From: Hyalella azteca
Lineage: Eukaryota; Arthropoda; Malacostraca; Amphipoda; Hyalellidae
Length of the DNA stretch: 64,000 nt
Assembly (NCBI RefSeq): GCF_000764305.2
Contig: NW_025937374.1
Location: 1 to 64,000 of the forward strand
Direction: 5' to 3'
Under the pieces are notes generated by a model that had not been told where the DNA came from, did not search any database, and worked only from the letters and a program-made list of their open reading frames with translations. Made by a program: the position numbers and the translations under genes. Of the stretch, positions 1-9,660 are shown piece after piece (within the stretch, counting starts at the first letter, position 1; each line of letters begins with the position of its first letter).

Positions 1-475
1 CTAAAAACAGTCCGGTTGTACAGCAAGTGTCAACTGAACAAGTAATAAAGCAGTCTGACCGCTCTAATGCGACCGAAACTACGCAATCAAAAAAATGTTG
101 TTTACATTTTTTGCGGGAACTCATCGCAACTGATTTCCGGACTGATTTCATCGTAATCCATCATCATCATTCATTTCCGCAACTGATTTCATCGTAATCC
201 ATCCAACGTACCGGAAGGCGGAAACCTTACTTTTTTTCTAAATAGTTGGCTGAAGACTGAGATTTGAGAAATATATTAAATGCAAGAATTTCAATCTAAA
301 TGTGTCGGCAAGATCTTCTGAAGGCGAAAATTTTGCCGATAATGCGTCGCCGTAGGTCTTTAAATCTTCGTTCACTCTCTGCACAGTGTTCACTCTCTGC
401 AAGAGAGTGAACATCTGAGTGCATCTTCGTTCACTCTCTCTTCGTTCACTCTCTGCAAGTAAATTATTAATTTAC
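1..475. other. No gene seen; short direct repeats
   Basis: No convincing coding region. The 20-base phrase CTGATTTCATCGTAATCCAT occurs twice (about 143-162 and 183-202), and the phrase TTCACTCTCTGC recurs several times from 370 to 460. The array unit becomes recognisable only after about 475 with the M3 spacer. Confidence 0.5.
388..412. repeat. Perfect small hairpin
   Basis: GTTCACTCTCT (388-398), loop GCA, then AGAGAGTGAAC (402-412): an 11-bp perfect stem within a cluster of TTCACTCTCTGC direct repeats. Confidence 0.7.
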
Positions 476-782
476 TGTCAGTACACACCTACGAACCGTT
501 AACATATTTTTGAATAAAAAAAATTCATTAACTTAATAGGGAAAATTTTTCGATAATTGCGACCATTGGATCGTTATTGGAACTATAACGTCATTGGATC
601 ACTCGCTCGATACATGTGATCTTCATACTATAATTCCGATTAATTTTGTTCAATCTGAACCGTGACACGGCAATGTCCTTACAAGTGTTGGGTCGAATTC
701 TGAAAAAATCCAGTATGAGGAAGTCACTCTAAATGATCAGAAAGTTTGATCCGTGTTCCAAATGAAGCTATGTCAATAGATT

Positions 783-1001
783 ATGGTTGATGATGTAGGT
801 TCACAATACATTCATAAATCCCAATTTTTTGTGCACAAGGTCGTTGATCTCCACACGACTATCAGGAATAGCTTAGTTTGTGCTGATTTTCTTCCGATTA
901 GATACATGTTCAGTAAACTGTTATATATGATACTCTCGTCTTGTGAAGGAATGATAAAGGATTTCAAAAAGATTGAGATGTGTTGGGCCCTTGCGGGTTA
1001 A
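783..1001 (+). CDS. Small ORF MVDDVGSQYIHK, variable C-terminus
   Basis: Unrecognised 72-aa ORF. The N-terminal part (VGSQYIHKSQ, then RNSLVCADF) is shared with many paralogous units; the stretch after MFSKLLY is the hypervariable cassette core, and the ORF closes on WALAG inside the CCC-GGG hairpin. In most other units this frame is broken after about 20 codons, so it may be a relic or one exon of a longer product. No signal peptide or known domain is visible. Coding status is uncertain. Confidence 0.3.
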   Translation: MVDDVGSQYIHKSQFFVHKVVDLHTTIRNSLVCADFLPIRYMFSKLLYMILSSCEGMIKDFKKIEMCWALAG

Positions 1002-1005
1002 TAAG
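909..1005 (+). other. Hypervariable cassette C1
   Basis: Conserved TTCAG (909-913), TTATATA (921-927), unconserved core about 928-984, then GGGCCCTTGCGGGTTAATAA with stem CCC/GGG (988-997). Closest flanks: C12 and C21, whose cores differ. Confidence 0.6.
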
Positions 1006-2086
1006 TAATCTAAGTCGGTAGTATCGTGATGTATGTGGAGAGTACAACTGATGATTATTTCAAAGCTTTTGTAAAAAAAGAATCGAGAAAAATATTTCAC
1101 ATATTCTGGAAGTGGATTTTAGCTGTTATCAAAAATGCAACGCACCAGAAGAGTCTATATCTCAGAAATCTTAGCCGTATTTACCCAATAAAATGTTCAA
1201 TTTAGCTGGAGTTGCTCTCAGCTGGGCACTACGAGGTTCGGGGTGAATGCATGCGCTGTAGTGCGGTGATCATCTTCGTCGCGTTTCATGCGCATGCCTT
1301 CCTCGAGTTGGACGTTGATTGTCTTTTTAGTACTAATTTCCCTTCAGATGGTCACCTTAAACCTTAGTGATGCCAAACTTCAGTTATATTGGATAAGAAT
1401 TGATAAAATTTTGCATGCACTCAAAGATCGAGTCAGTGCATTGGTGCAGGCTTTCCGCCACCACAGCGAGGTAGTATAGGTTCAGCCCTGCGATGATGAG
1501 CCCCAAACTCCCGCCCAGCGATTAACTAGAAGGCGACGATGAAACTGTTCGTTTGAGTTAATCAAACAGCAAATCTGCGCGATTCTCAGGATACTAACGC
1601 ATTCTGGGAAATAAAATACAACTAACTAACTGATCAACATTAACGGTTAAATGAAGCTATAGAACTGGCGAAGAGCGGCACCTGTACGACCTTCAAGTTG
1701 TACTCGATCACGGCCAGTTTTGGAGCCATCGGCATACAACGATTAGATAACTTCATAGAAACTTTGAAGATATTTGTAATAATTGAGACGAAGTTATAAT
1801 TGTTATAATATTGCTTGGACTTGTACCAGTTCAACAAATTTGAATGAAAAATTAGGCCAATGTCACCAATAACTTCTCCCAATTTAACGGCATTGAACAA
1901 CATTCATGCAAGCTGAACAATGGAAATGTAAAATACAAGATGTTCTGTGAAAGTGAAGTACACAAAACATAAGAAAAAAACAGCAAAATCTTACTGCATG
2001 TTAAAAAAGGCCGAAATGGTACGTAGGCATATTTATGAGGCAAAATACTGTCGATTAAATTATATGTGCACTCCTCTTCTCCCATT

Positions 2087-2103
2087 GAGCCCCTATGGGG
2101 TTT
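2087..2103 (+). other. CCCC-TAT-GGGG hairpin of R1
   Basis: GAGCCCCTATGGGGTTTT with a four-pair stem (2090-2093 with 2097-2100). The homologous site in R3 reads CCTC-TAT-GAGG, a paired change; in R2 it reads CCCTATGGG. Confidence 0.55.
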
Positions 2104-2994
2104 TATGAAATCTACATGTTATGCGTCGTACATTGAAGTCGTACTTTGGCATTGGTATAAAATTTTCTGCTGATTGCTAGCATAAAGTTCTGCATCGTGA
2201 TATAGAAGTCATAGTCAGTGAAAATTGTACAACTGATCTTATAATTTTAGCCATCAATATAATGATATTAACGTTTAGAATCTGTATTACAGAATTCAAT
2301 GCCATAAATGAAGAACGTTCTGTTAAGTTGGGGTTGCTGGGCACTACGAAGTTAGTGTTGCATGCATTTGCGGTAGTGCGGTGAAAATCGTCGGCCGGTC
2401 ACGAGCGTTTCATGTGCATGTCTTCCTCGAGTTGGACGTTGATTATCTGTCTTGTAATAATGTCCCTGCAGGTGGTCATCTTAAAACTTAGTGACGCCAT
2501 TGTTCAAGAAGCTTGTAGATGAAGCGATAATGTTCTACATGCACCAGAGGAGCAAATCTATGCACTGCTGGAGGTTTTGAGCTGCACAGCGCAACTATAG
2601 CTGCTATATAGAGCTCGACTTCGACTTATTTTTCTTCGGTTAGTCAAAATTTGGAGCTATATAAATTCATATTGATTATGTCAGAAATGGAATTTATCAT
2701 ATAAAGCACTGAACTCATTTTAGATTCTCGCAGGCTTAAAACCTCCAAATTATTTCTCATTGCAATTGAATTATTTTCCAAAAATATATATAAGCATTTT
2801 CATGTTCCAAATTTGAGGACCACGAGAGGTTTCATGTCAAACTGCATATAATTTCGTTTTTGTGAATAAAAATTTGATTCGTCTCAGCGTGAGAAATATT
2901 AAATCAATTACTGGATATATCTCCTTAGTATTAACGAAATATCAATTACAATTACGTTAATGATTTATATATGTCCTGAGATGTAATAGATATT

Positions 2995-3195
2995 TTGCGG
3001 CTGTGTAGTAACAGTCGTGATCAGCTGGGACTCTGGAGAGGCGGTGCAAATGATCAGCAGGAGTATTTAAGCCCTCTTTTTAATAAGTTTTATGGAAGAA
3101 AACGCTGTCCTTTGCCATTTTTAAAACGTCCTCAGGTTGCTACACTTAATAGTTTACGTTTAATTCAAGTTGAAAGTTATGTTCCCGGAGAGTGA
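2995..3195 (+). CDS. Unrecognised ORF LWRGGANDQQEYL
   Basis: Open frame of about 66 codons, beginning at TTG with no ATG upstream in frame, so it is probably an exon rather than a complete gene. It contains LWRGGANDQQEYL, then KFYGRKRCPLPF and RPQVATLNSLRL. The same coding phrase persists in R2 (about 42700-42830) and R3 (about 56570-56700), both broken earlier, which suggests past constraint. I do not recognise the family. Confidence 0.35.
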   Translation: MRLCSNSRDQLGLWRGGANDQQEYLSPLFNKFYGRKRCPLPFLKRPQVATLNSLRLIQVESYVPGE

Positions 3196-3319
3196 CATAC
3201 GGCTGTAGATGGTTAATAATTGACACAAAAATATAAATGGGTAAACATTCTTCGGGAAAAATAATTCCATAAACTTCTGAAAAATTGAATAACTCAGACT
3301 AGCTGAACAATTTTGAATG

Positions 3320-4540
3320 AGAAGTAAAGTTCATTTCACCAATACAACTGCATCCGCTTTAAAAATATTCAAAACGACGTAATGCGAAAAGTGTTGCTTC
3401 ACGCCCTTTGTATAAGTTTTATTGAACGCGTCTTGTTTGTAGCCCGATTGAAAAACTTATGCGAGAGTCTCGTATCGGAATCCTATTAAATATTTTCACA
3501 AGAAAATGACCTAGAAGTTAGAAACACAACAACAAGCAGTGAAGAATGCAAGATTCTGATAGTGAATTTATTGCAAGCTGTAATCGCCTGAAATTGTTAT
3601 CGAGGCTGATTTTCTTATAGCTTAGCCTCGAAACCTACAAACATAAAAAACGAGAAAAAAATTGAGATTGCAAGGGAGACTATTTTATAATGAGGGTTAC
3701 CTGAGTGGCACAGATCACAGGAGGCTGTGGATGAGTCAGTGCTCCCATTTGTAATTGTACAAAAGGCGCGACACTCAGGAAAATTCCTGCAAATGTCCAC
3801 CAAAAAATTTTCAGGCGCTCAAACATGTTTTACTTTTAATAACTGAATATACACACCTACACACCTTTAACGTATATATTGAAAAGAAACCTAATTTCAT
3901 TAAACAGGTTACATTTCCCGAAAATTCCGAATATTGAATCGGTTTTGGAACTCAGGAACGTTATTGGATCCATTGCTCAAAACATGAGATCTTCATACTA
4001 GAACTCCCTTTAATTCTACTCAATCTGAATCGTGACACGGCAATTTCCTTACTTGTGATGGATCGAATTTAAAAAAAATATATAGTATGAGAACATTACC
4101 CTGAAATATCAGAAAGCTTGCTACGTGTTCCAAATTTTAATAACAAAGCTATCTTAATGAATTAAGGTTGGTGATATAGGTTCGCACTACATTAATAAAT
4201 CCCAATTTGTTGTGTCATAAGGTCATTGAATCTTTATCAAAGTATCGGGAATAGTTCAGTTAGTGCTGAATTATGTCTAGCCTATTGCAGGTTCAGTAAT
4301 ATGTTATATGTTGTATTTTCAACGTACCCAATTTAGAAAGCTATTTTTCAATAAATTTTGATTATTGCGCCCCTGCGGGTTAAATGTTGAGCGAAGTCGG
4401 CCGTCTGTAGGATATTGATGCTGGCATGGTCACTAGTATGTGAGCAGTATTACCTTATGATTATTGCAAAGCTATTGAAGAAAAGAATCGTGAAAAAGAT
4501 TTCAGACTCTGAAAATGGATCTTAACCGTTTTTATGAATT
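3320..4540 (+). repeat. Array unit U2 (M11 end to M5)
   Basis: M11 tail fused to M1, then M2 (antisense and sense ORFs about 3615-3937), M3, M4 cassette and M5. Nearly the same sequence occurs at 44291-45590 (about 95% by eye), so 1.6-4.9 kb and 41.3-46.0 kb are one duplicated segment. Confidence 0.75.
4292..4386 (+). other. Hypervariable cassette C2
   Basis: TTCAG 4292-4296, TATA-like GTTATATG, core to about 4366, then GCGCCCCTGCGGGTTAAATG with stem CCC/GGG. Its duplicate C16 (45242-45335) shares flanks but only the first dozen core bases. Confidence 0.6.
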
Positions 4541-4917
4541 ATTCACTGCATGTACTGAATCGTTTATGAATCTATATGAATTATTCTACTTCTATATAAT
4601 AATTCAAGCTTACCCTGTTTAGCTATCGTCATACAGGGGAGCGTCTACTGTAAAAATTACCTCCTAAAATAAATGACCGATCGTCCCGAAACATAATAAA
4701 TACAGCGTGGAAAATACAGCGTGGAATGCATAGAAAACGTAAAAAATGGGTCTTTTGTGAATCTATCTCTTCCTTCAATTTTCGTGCTACATCCGGAAAC
4801 TTATCATTCGATTTGTAAAGAGAGGATCTATTGAATAATAAAACCTTTTCTATTTTTTATAAGAATTTTTCCATTTTCACAATATTGTTCCTCCTTTACC
4901 ATTGTTTTTTTTTAATA
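4540..4917 (+). repeat. M9-M10 fragment
   Basis: Joins abruptly after M5: ATGAATTATTCACTGCATG, the GGGGAGCGTCTAC phrase, ACCGATCGTCC, then an AT-rich run to a TA dinucleotide at 4916-4917. The same abrupt join is present at 45591, so it predates the duplication. Confidence 0.65.
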
Positions 4918-5150
4918 CAGGGTCCGCCATATTTATTGCAACGCATGTTTTTTGGTTAATTCTCAATGAAACAAACAGGTGCATTGTTTTTGTATTGGAT
5001 AAGCTTGTAGCAAAGAATTACCTAAACAATTCTCCGACATTTTTAATCAATATGACCCCCCTTATTTTTAATGACGGCCTCCAATCTACGCGGGAAATCT
5101 TCACAGGAGACACGCAGCATTTCTTGAGAGATAAGGTCCCATGCTCGTGT
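4918..5150 (-). mobile_element. Truncated Tc1/mariner-type element
   Basis: Inserted at a TA (4916-4917); the end reads CAGGGTCCGCCATATTTAT on the + strand, as expected for a terminal inverted repeat next to TA. The minus strand encodes a transposase C-terminus. The far end is lost near 5150, where inverted array sequence resumes. The equivalent position in the duplicate at 46.0 kb lacks it, so it arrived after that duplication or was lost there. Confidence 0.6.
5043..5144 (-). pseudogene. Transposase C-terminal fragment (Tc1/mariner)
   Basis: The minus strand reads AWDLISQEML, then FPRRLEAVIKNKGGHI and a stop. A FxRRLxAVIxxxGGHI tail is typical of the last helices of Tc1/mariner-type DDE transposases (family knowledge). 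The catalytic core and the helix-turn-helix region are absent, so it is dead. No other part of the enzyme is found nearby. Confidence 0.6.
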
Positions 5151-5940
5151 TCATGAGGATGCAATTGATTGATTGATCCATCAAAATTTAGCACAAACTG
5201 AACTATTCCTTCTACTCCGATGAAGGTCCCATGACCATTGCACCAAGTACCAAATTCTAATTTATAAATGTACTACGAACCTACATCATCAACCATAATT
5301 TATTGACATAGCTATATTATTTCCATTTGGAACATGTATAAAAATTTCTGATTATTTTGCAGTAATTTCCTCATACCAGATTTTTTCAGAATTCGACCCA
5401 ACACAGCCTACACAGGAAAGGACATTGCCGTGTCACGGTTAAGATTGAATAAAATAAAAGGGAATTATAGTATGAAGATCACATGTATCGTAAGATTGAT
5501 CAAATGACGTTCTAGTTCCAATAACGATCCAATAGTTGCAATTCTAGGAAAATTTAACCTGTTTAGCGAATTTTTTTTTTTAGAAAATATGTTAACCGTT
5601 AACGGTTCGTAGGTGTGTACATTCAGTCATTATAAGTATAACAAGCCTGAGCGTCTGGAACTGTTTTTTGGTGGACATTTGCAGAGAATTTCTAGAGTGT
5701 CTCGCCTATTTGTACAATTACAAATGGGAAGCACTGGCTCAGCCACAGCCTCATGAGTCCTGACTGAGACACATGTGCAGCCCTCACAAGAAAGTAGTCT
5801 CCGTTGTAATCGATTATTTCTCGCTTCGTTTTTTATGATGGCTGATTTCGAGGGTAGGCTACATGAAAATCAGTTCCGATTACAATTTTCAGGCAATTAC
5901 ATCTTCCAGGAATTCAGTTGCAAAATGCTGCATTCTGTTA
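5151..5940 (-). repeat. Inverted array unit U3 (M4 to M1)
   Basis: Reverse-complement copy of M4 (without cassette core), M3 and M2: GGTTCGTAGGTGTGTAC and CACTGGCTCAGCCACAGCC are read on the + strand. It meets the direct unit U4 near 5940, making a head-to-head inverted duplication. Confidence 0.7.
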
Positions 5941-6030
5941 GTGAAGAATGAAGCTTTCTGTGAGTGAATTTATTAGAAAATGTAATAGCCCGAAAAATGT
6001 TATCGGAACAGATTTTCCTACAGCCTATCC

Positions 6031-6258
6031 TTGAACTCTGCCAACATAAAAAACGAGACGAGAAAATCTCGATTGCAAGGGAGACTGCTTTCTTGTGAAG
6101 ACTGCACGCGTGGCTCAGTCAGGTCTCAGGAGGTTGTGGCTGAGCCAGTGCTTCCCATTTGTAATTGTACAAATAGGCGAGACACTCAGGAAAATTCGTA
6201 CAACTGTCCACCAAAGAACAGTTTCAGACGCTCAAGCGTGTTTACTCATGATAACTGA
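6031..6258 (+). CDS. M2 ORF, Cys-rich (ICNCTNRRD)
   Basis: 75-codon open frame with SRLQGRLLSCEDCTRGS, then LPICNCTNRRDTQ and CPPKN. The same frame recurs at 12200-12388 and in shifted form at 16965, 25666 and 53610. Cysteines C-x-C and C-x-C in the last third are the most constant residues. Family not recognised; it may be one exon or a fossil. Confidence 0.25.
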   Translation: MNSANIKNETRKSRLQGRLLSCEDCTRGSVRSQEVVAEPVLPICNCTNRRDTQENSYNCPPKNSFRRSSVFTHDN

Positions 6259-6653
6259 ATATACACACCTACGAACCTTTAACGAATTAAAAAACTCATA
6301 TCATTAAACAGGTTAAATATTCCTATAATTGCTACTATTGGATCGCCATTGGATCAATTGCCCGTAACAAACGATCTTCAAGCTCTAACTCCCTTTAATT
6401 TTCTTTAATCTGATTGCGGCACAGCAATTTCCCTCCTTGTGTTGGATCGAATTCTGAAAAAAATCATGTATATTAAAATTACTCAAAATAAACAGAAAGT
6501 TTGCTACATGTTCTAAATTTGATTAATAAAGCAATGTCAATAAATTATAATTAGTGATGTAGGTTTGAAATACATTCATAAATCCTATTTTTGTTTTTTA
6601 CTATAATTGTCTCACCACTATAGTAGCAGAAATAGCTTAGTTTGTGCTGAATT

Positions 6654-6905
6654 TTGATGACTCAATTGTTTGTTCAGTATACTGTTATATCAAAGGCGCT
6701 CGTGCTTTCAGAGTATAATTGGCAGTATTTTAATATATTTGATAACTTTTTGTGTCCTCACGGGGTAACAAGGAATCGAGATAGTGAAAGAGCATCATAT
6801 TGGTGGTTGGACATTGGCAGGTGGACTGCATTTCCTGATGATTATGTCAAAGCTTTTGTGAATAAGCATAGTGACAATGTTTCAGAAACTGAAATTGGTT
6901 CTTAG
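6654..6905 (+). CDS. ORF reading through the variable core into M5
   Basis: 83-aa frame that starts upstream of the TTCAG box, crosses the whole hypervariable core and the hairpin (as CPHGVTR), and continues into conserved M5 (AFPDDYVKAFVNKH) to a stop after TEIGS. The ORF at 33058-33366 does the same in the same phase across the hairpin. This supports a protein-coding reading of M4-M5 in at least an ancestor. No known domain. Confidence 0.35.
   Translation: MMTQLFVQYTVISKALVLSEYNWQYFNIFDNFLCPHGVTRNRDSERASYWWLDIGRWTAFPDDYVKAFVNKHSDNVSETEIGS
6673..6771 (+). other. Hypervariable cassette C3
   Basis: TTCAG 6673-6677, GTTATATC, core, then GTCCTCACGGGGTAAC. The stem is weakened (CC/GG with altered loop). 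Confidence 0.5.
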
Positions 6906-7025
6906 TCATTATCAAATATGCAACGAACGATTAGAGTCGATGTCTCGAAAGTCTTAGCAGTATTTTCCCAAAAAATGTTTAATTGAGCTTGAGCTTAGCT
7001 GGGCACTACGAGGTTCGGGGTGAAC

Positions 7026-7083
7026 GCATGCGCTGTAGTGCGGTGATCATCTTCGGCTGATCAGGCGCGTATCATGCGCATGC
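7026..7083 (+). repeat. M6 nested inverted repeat
   Basis: Outer arms GCATGCGC (7026-7033) and GCGCATGC (7076-7083); inner palindromes TGATCA at 7044-7049 and 7058-7063 around TCTTCGGC. The same arrangement recurs, with small changes, near 13.2, 24.8, 40.9, 50.9 and 54.75 kb; CpG content is high against an AT-rich background. Confidence 0.6.
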
Positions 7084-7644
7084 CTTCCTCGAGTTGGACG
7101 TTGATTGTTAAGTACTAATTTCCCTTCAGATGGTCACCTCAAACCTTAGCGATGCCAAACTTCAGTTACATTGGATAAGAATTGATAAAATTTCGCATGC
7201 ACCCAAGGAGCGAATCAGCACACCACAGCGAAGGTAGTAGAGCCCTACTCGGCTATTCTGTGCAGCCCTGCGCCGAGCCCCAAACTCCAGCCTGGTGATA
7301 AACTCGAAGGCGACGATGAAACTGTAATGAATACAACTAACTAATGGCCTGACGGTTAAATGAAGCTATATATAGAACAGGCGAAACGGGGCACCAGTAC
7401 GACCTTCAATTTGTACTCGATCACAGCAAGTTTCGGAGCCATCGGCTTAAAACGATTAGATAACTCCGTAGAAACTTTGAAGATATATGTAATAATTGAG
7501 ACGAAGCATTAAAATGTGAAAGCACCTTGGTGGAGAAGATTTCAAACAATTGTTAAAATATTGATTAGACTCGAATTAGTTAAAAAAATTTCATTGAAAA
7601 ATAAGGCTAATGTCACTAATAACTTTTTCCAACAACATTCAAGT

Positions 7645-7735
7645 AAGCTCAGTTGTCCGTCCGTGACTTCACGTTTTCGTCGACGAGAAAATGCGCTCTC
7701 TGTCACTCATGCAATGAGTACTGAGTTATATTGTT
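7645..7735 (+). mobile_element. Foldback element fragment
   Basis: Contains GTCCGTCCGTGACTTCACG, TCGTCGACGAGAAAATGCGC and the weakened palindrome near CAATGAGTACTGAGTTAT. Half of a family seen more completely at 18376, 27119 and 58778. Confidence 0.55.
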
Positions 7736-7742
7736 TTAGGTA

Positions 7743-8405
7743 CGCCGGAGATTAGTAACTTTGATTGGCCCATAGGGTCGGATTTTTCATCCTGAGCAGG
7801 GGATATGAGCGGGGCTTAGGAAACACTGAGCGCTACTAAACGAATGTACCACAGTTATGATACGATACCGAGTCTCTTGGGTACTGTCAATGATCAATGA
7901 CGTCATTGATCACCCGCACCATATAATGAATACAGTACACTGCTTTTGAGTTTATACTGGCATATACTAATTATGCAGCAAACATAGGTCACCAGAACTA
8001 CATCGTAAATCTTAATGAACATAAACACTATACGCTCTAAGTTTACACCACTTTATACTTGTTTTTATATAACATAAATACAGCTTGCCAAGTTTATACC
8101 GGTTTATATTAGATTTAAAAACAATGTGGGCCACCAGCACCACATCGTAAATTGGTATGAACATAAACACTGCTTTTCATAATCATACTGGTACATGCCA
8201 GTTTTGGAAAAATGTAAATATCACTTTTAAAGTTAATACTCGTAAATATTGGTTTATACCAACTTTATAACAGATGATGGTTCCAGCAGAATTATAATTA
8301 TTTACTATAGCAGCAGCATGCAGGGCGCACCCGGACTGCGACGGCGATTTTTGATCCCCGATGTCGGCTCTTCCTACCTTGCATTGCAATTCGATCATTA
8401 GGGCG
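7743..8405 (+). repeat. Dispersed element E, copy 1
   Basis: Starts at GCCGGAGATTAGTAACTTTG. It has internal sub-repeats around TTTATACYGG and AACATAAACACT. Copies at 39185-39849 (near identical) and 57944-58350 (diverged, shorter). No terminal inverted repeats or coding region recognised; a non-autonomous element or satellite-like piece. Confidence 0.5.
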
Positions 8406-8640
8406 CATTGTTCATGCTGAGCAGGGAAAGTAAGCTGGGTTGAGACCGCGTTGTGAGACACCGGACCCAGATGCACGACGGGCGGCGGCCCGGGCTGGCG
8501 CTTACAATAAGTACGTAAATATATAAAGGTTCTTGGTCGCCTGGATGTACGCCACTGCTAGGGCTTAGAGACTCGTATACGCCATATTAATCCAAGGAAA
8601 ACAACACTATCCAGACTGTGGCTTCTCATTTCAGCAAATT
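8406..8640. other. No gene seen; GC-rich patch
   Basis: Follows element E without a clear border. About 8455-8500 is GC-rich (GGGCGGCGGCCCGGGC) and unlike its surroundings. No ORF I trust. Confidence 0.4.
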
Positions 8641-9160
8641 AAATATTCCAAAAAGCTCAGTTTCTAAAAATTGCGACTATTACTTTCTTGTACTATATTT
8701 TAACATTATTGGAGTAATCGCTTGATAGATGTGAGCTTTATATCATGTCCGATGTTGACTTTCTATCAATTTAACCATGGCATTATTGTTCCCTTATTTA
8801 ATTAGATCGAATTGAAACAAATTGTATGAGGTATACACTAAATTAATCAGAAAGCTTGCTGCTTGTTCCAAATGTCGATAATAAACTAGGCCAATAATCA
8901 ATGGATCAAAGAGCATTTTTTAATCTGGATTTTATTTATGATGTTATACGACTCTCGTACATGCAGCAGGAATAGTTCATTTTGAGCTTAATTTTATTCA
9001 ACACGCTGCTTGTTCAGGATCATGAGCATGAGCACGTTTGTTCACCGAGGACGGTGAACAAAGCACGTTATCATGAGCACGCTTGTTCACCGCAAACCCA
9101 CGTCAGAGTAGTGTAAAATTAATGTAATCTATCAATAATTGGGCCCTCTGGGGCTAATAA
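8640..9160 (+). repeat. Diverged unit U5 (M3-M4)
   Basis: Old copy of M3 and M4 recognised by AAATTGCGACTATT-like, ATCAGAAAGCTTGCTGC and the TTGTTCAG box. Much more diverged than other units. Confidence 0.55.
9013..9160 (+). other. Hypervariable cassette C4, expanded
   Basis: TTCAG 9013-9017 then a core of about 125 nt, twice the usual length, before GGGCCCTCTGGGGCTAATAA. The core has an 11-bp hairpin (TTTGTTCACCG with CGGTGAACAAA) and a repeat of CACGYTTGTTCACCG. No TATA-like box follows TTCAG here. Confidence 0.5.
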
Positions 9161-9660
9161 GCTATATGTATGTAAAGAATATGGCTCTTTGTTCGGGGGA
9201 TTGTTGAGAATGAAAACGCGTTGTAGATTGTAACGGTTTCTGAAAACAAAGAATGAACAATTTGAACACAAATCGAGGTTATTCGAGATTATAAACAATA
9301 TAGAGAAAATAGGCAAGGTTAACAAGTAATAAAAAGGATCATAACATAAGTAAATGATAACATACCAAATTGCTGAACAATCTCGGTCAAGTTTGGTTCA
9401 AAATGAATTTTATCTGAGCTCATTAACTCTGGTCCTGCCTAAAAGGTCCCAACCTTATGTACACGAGAGAAGTATGCCTAGTAAAATTCTTTACAATGTA
9501 GTTAAAAACTTTTTGATGATGACTGCACGTTGGTATAAGGGTACAGTTGTCCGATTAATATCTTCCAGTTTGAGTTCTGCATCATGAAATAGAGGTCATA
9601 GGCAGCTAAAGTTGTGTGGCTGACATATATTAGCCACCTTCATAAATGAGAAAAGTTAAG
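9161..9660. other. Weak R-like stretch, no gene
   Basis: About 9560-9640 resembles the R phrase AGTTCTGCATCGTGA...AGAGGTCATAG. An open minus-strand frame (9119-9325) crosses the cassette hairpin and looks incidental. Confidence 0.35.

Larger units (their letters stand above)
476..1640 (+). repeat. Array unit U1 (M3 to M7)
   Basis: Begins with the M3 phrase CACACCTACGAACCGTTAAC and runs through the M4 cassette, M5, the CpG-rich M6 block and M7/M8. By eye it is closest to the units at 32.7-33.6 and 62.8-64.0 kb. M6 here lacks the second TGATCA of the nested inverted repeat. It continues directly into module R1. Confidence 0.75.
1640..3320 (+). repeat. Module R1
   Basis: Alternative module replacing M9-M11. 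It holds a diverged second copy of the M6 block (about 2330-2500, with the CGTCGGCCGGTCACGAGCG variant), an AT-rich stretch, and an ORF LWRGGANDQQEYL near its end. Homologous to R2 (41.3-43.1 kb) and R3 (55.2-56.7 kb). On the opposite strand 1640-1903 reads open through MAPKLAVIEYNL, a phrase kept in several M8 copies; coding there is possible but unproven. Confidence 0.7.
5941..7640 (+). repeat. Array unit U4 (M1 to M8)
   Basis: Direct unit with M2 ORF, M3, cassette C3, a M5 ORF, the full M6 nested inverted repeat, M7 and M8, ending in the R-like phrase GAGACGAAGCATTAAAATGTG before a foldback element. Confidence 0.75.
7212..8405 (+). repeat. Duplicated block, copy 1
   Basis: Nearly identical to 38654-39849 (by eye above 95%): M7, M8, R-like segment, a foldback-element piece and element E in the same order. 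Both ends are sharp, at AATCAGCACACCA and at ATTCGATCATTAGGGC. Confidence 0.75.

Noticed and set aside
928..984. Cassette core as a normal intron
   Set aside because: No constant GT...AG borders: some cores end in TTTTAG or TTTGAG before CCC, others in GTTG, TTGT or TTGG. Non-coding flanks are also conserved, unlike exons around a neutral intron. Not fully excluded.
1640..1903. Minus-strand ORF with MAPKLAVIEYNL as a real gene
   Set aside because: The phrase recurs in M8 copies, but M8 is conserved as DNA throughout and frames are broken around it; noted in R1 only.
4902..5156. 84-aa + strand ORF
   Set aside because: It is antisense to the transposase fragment (5043-5144, minus), which explains its open frame.
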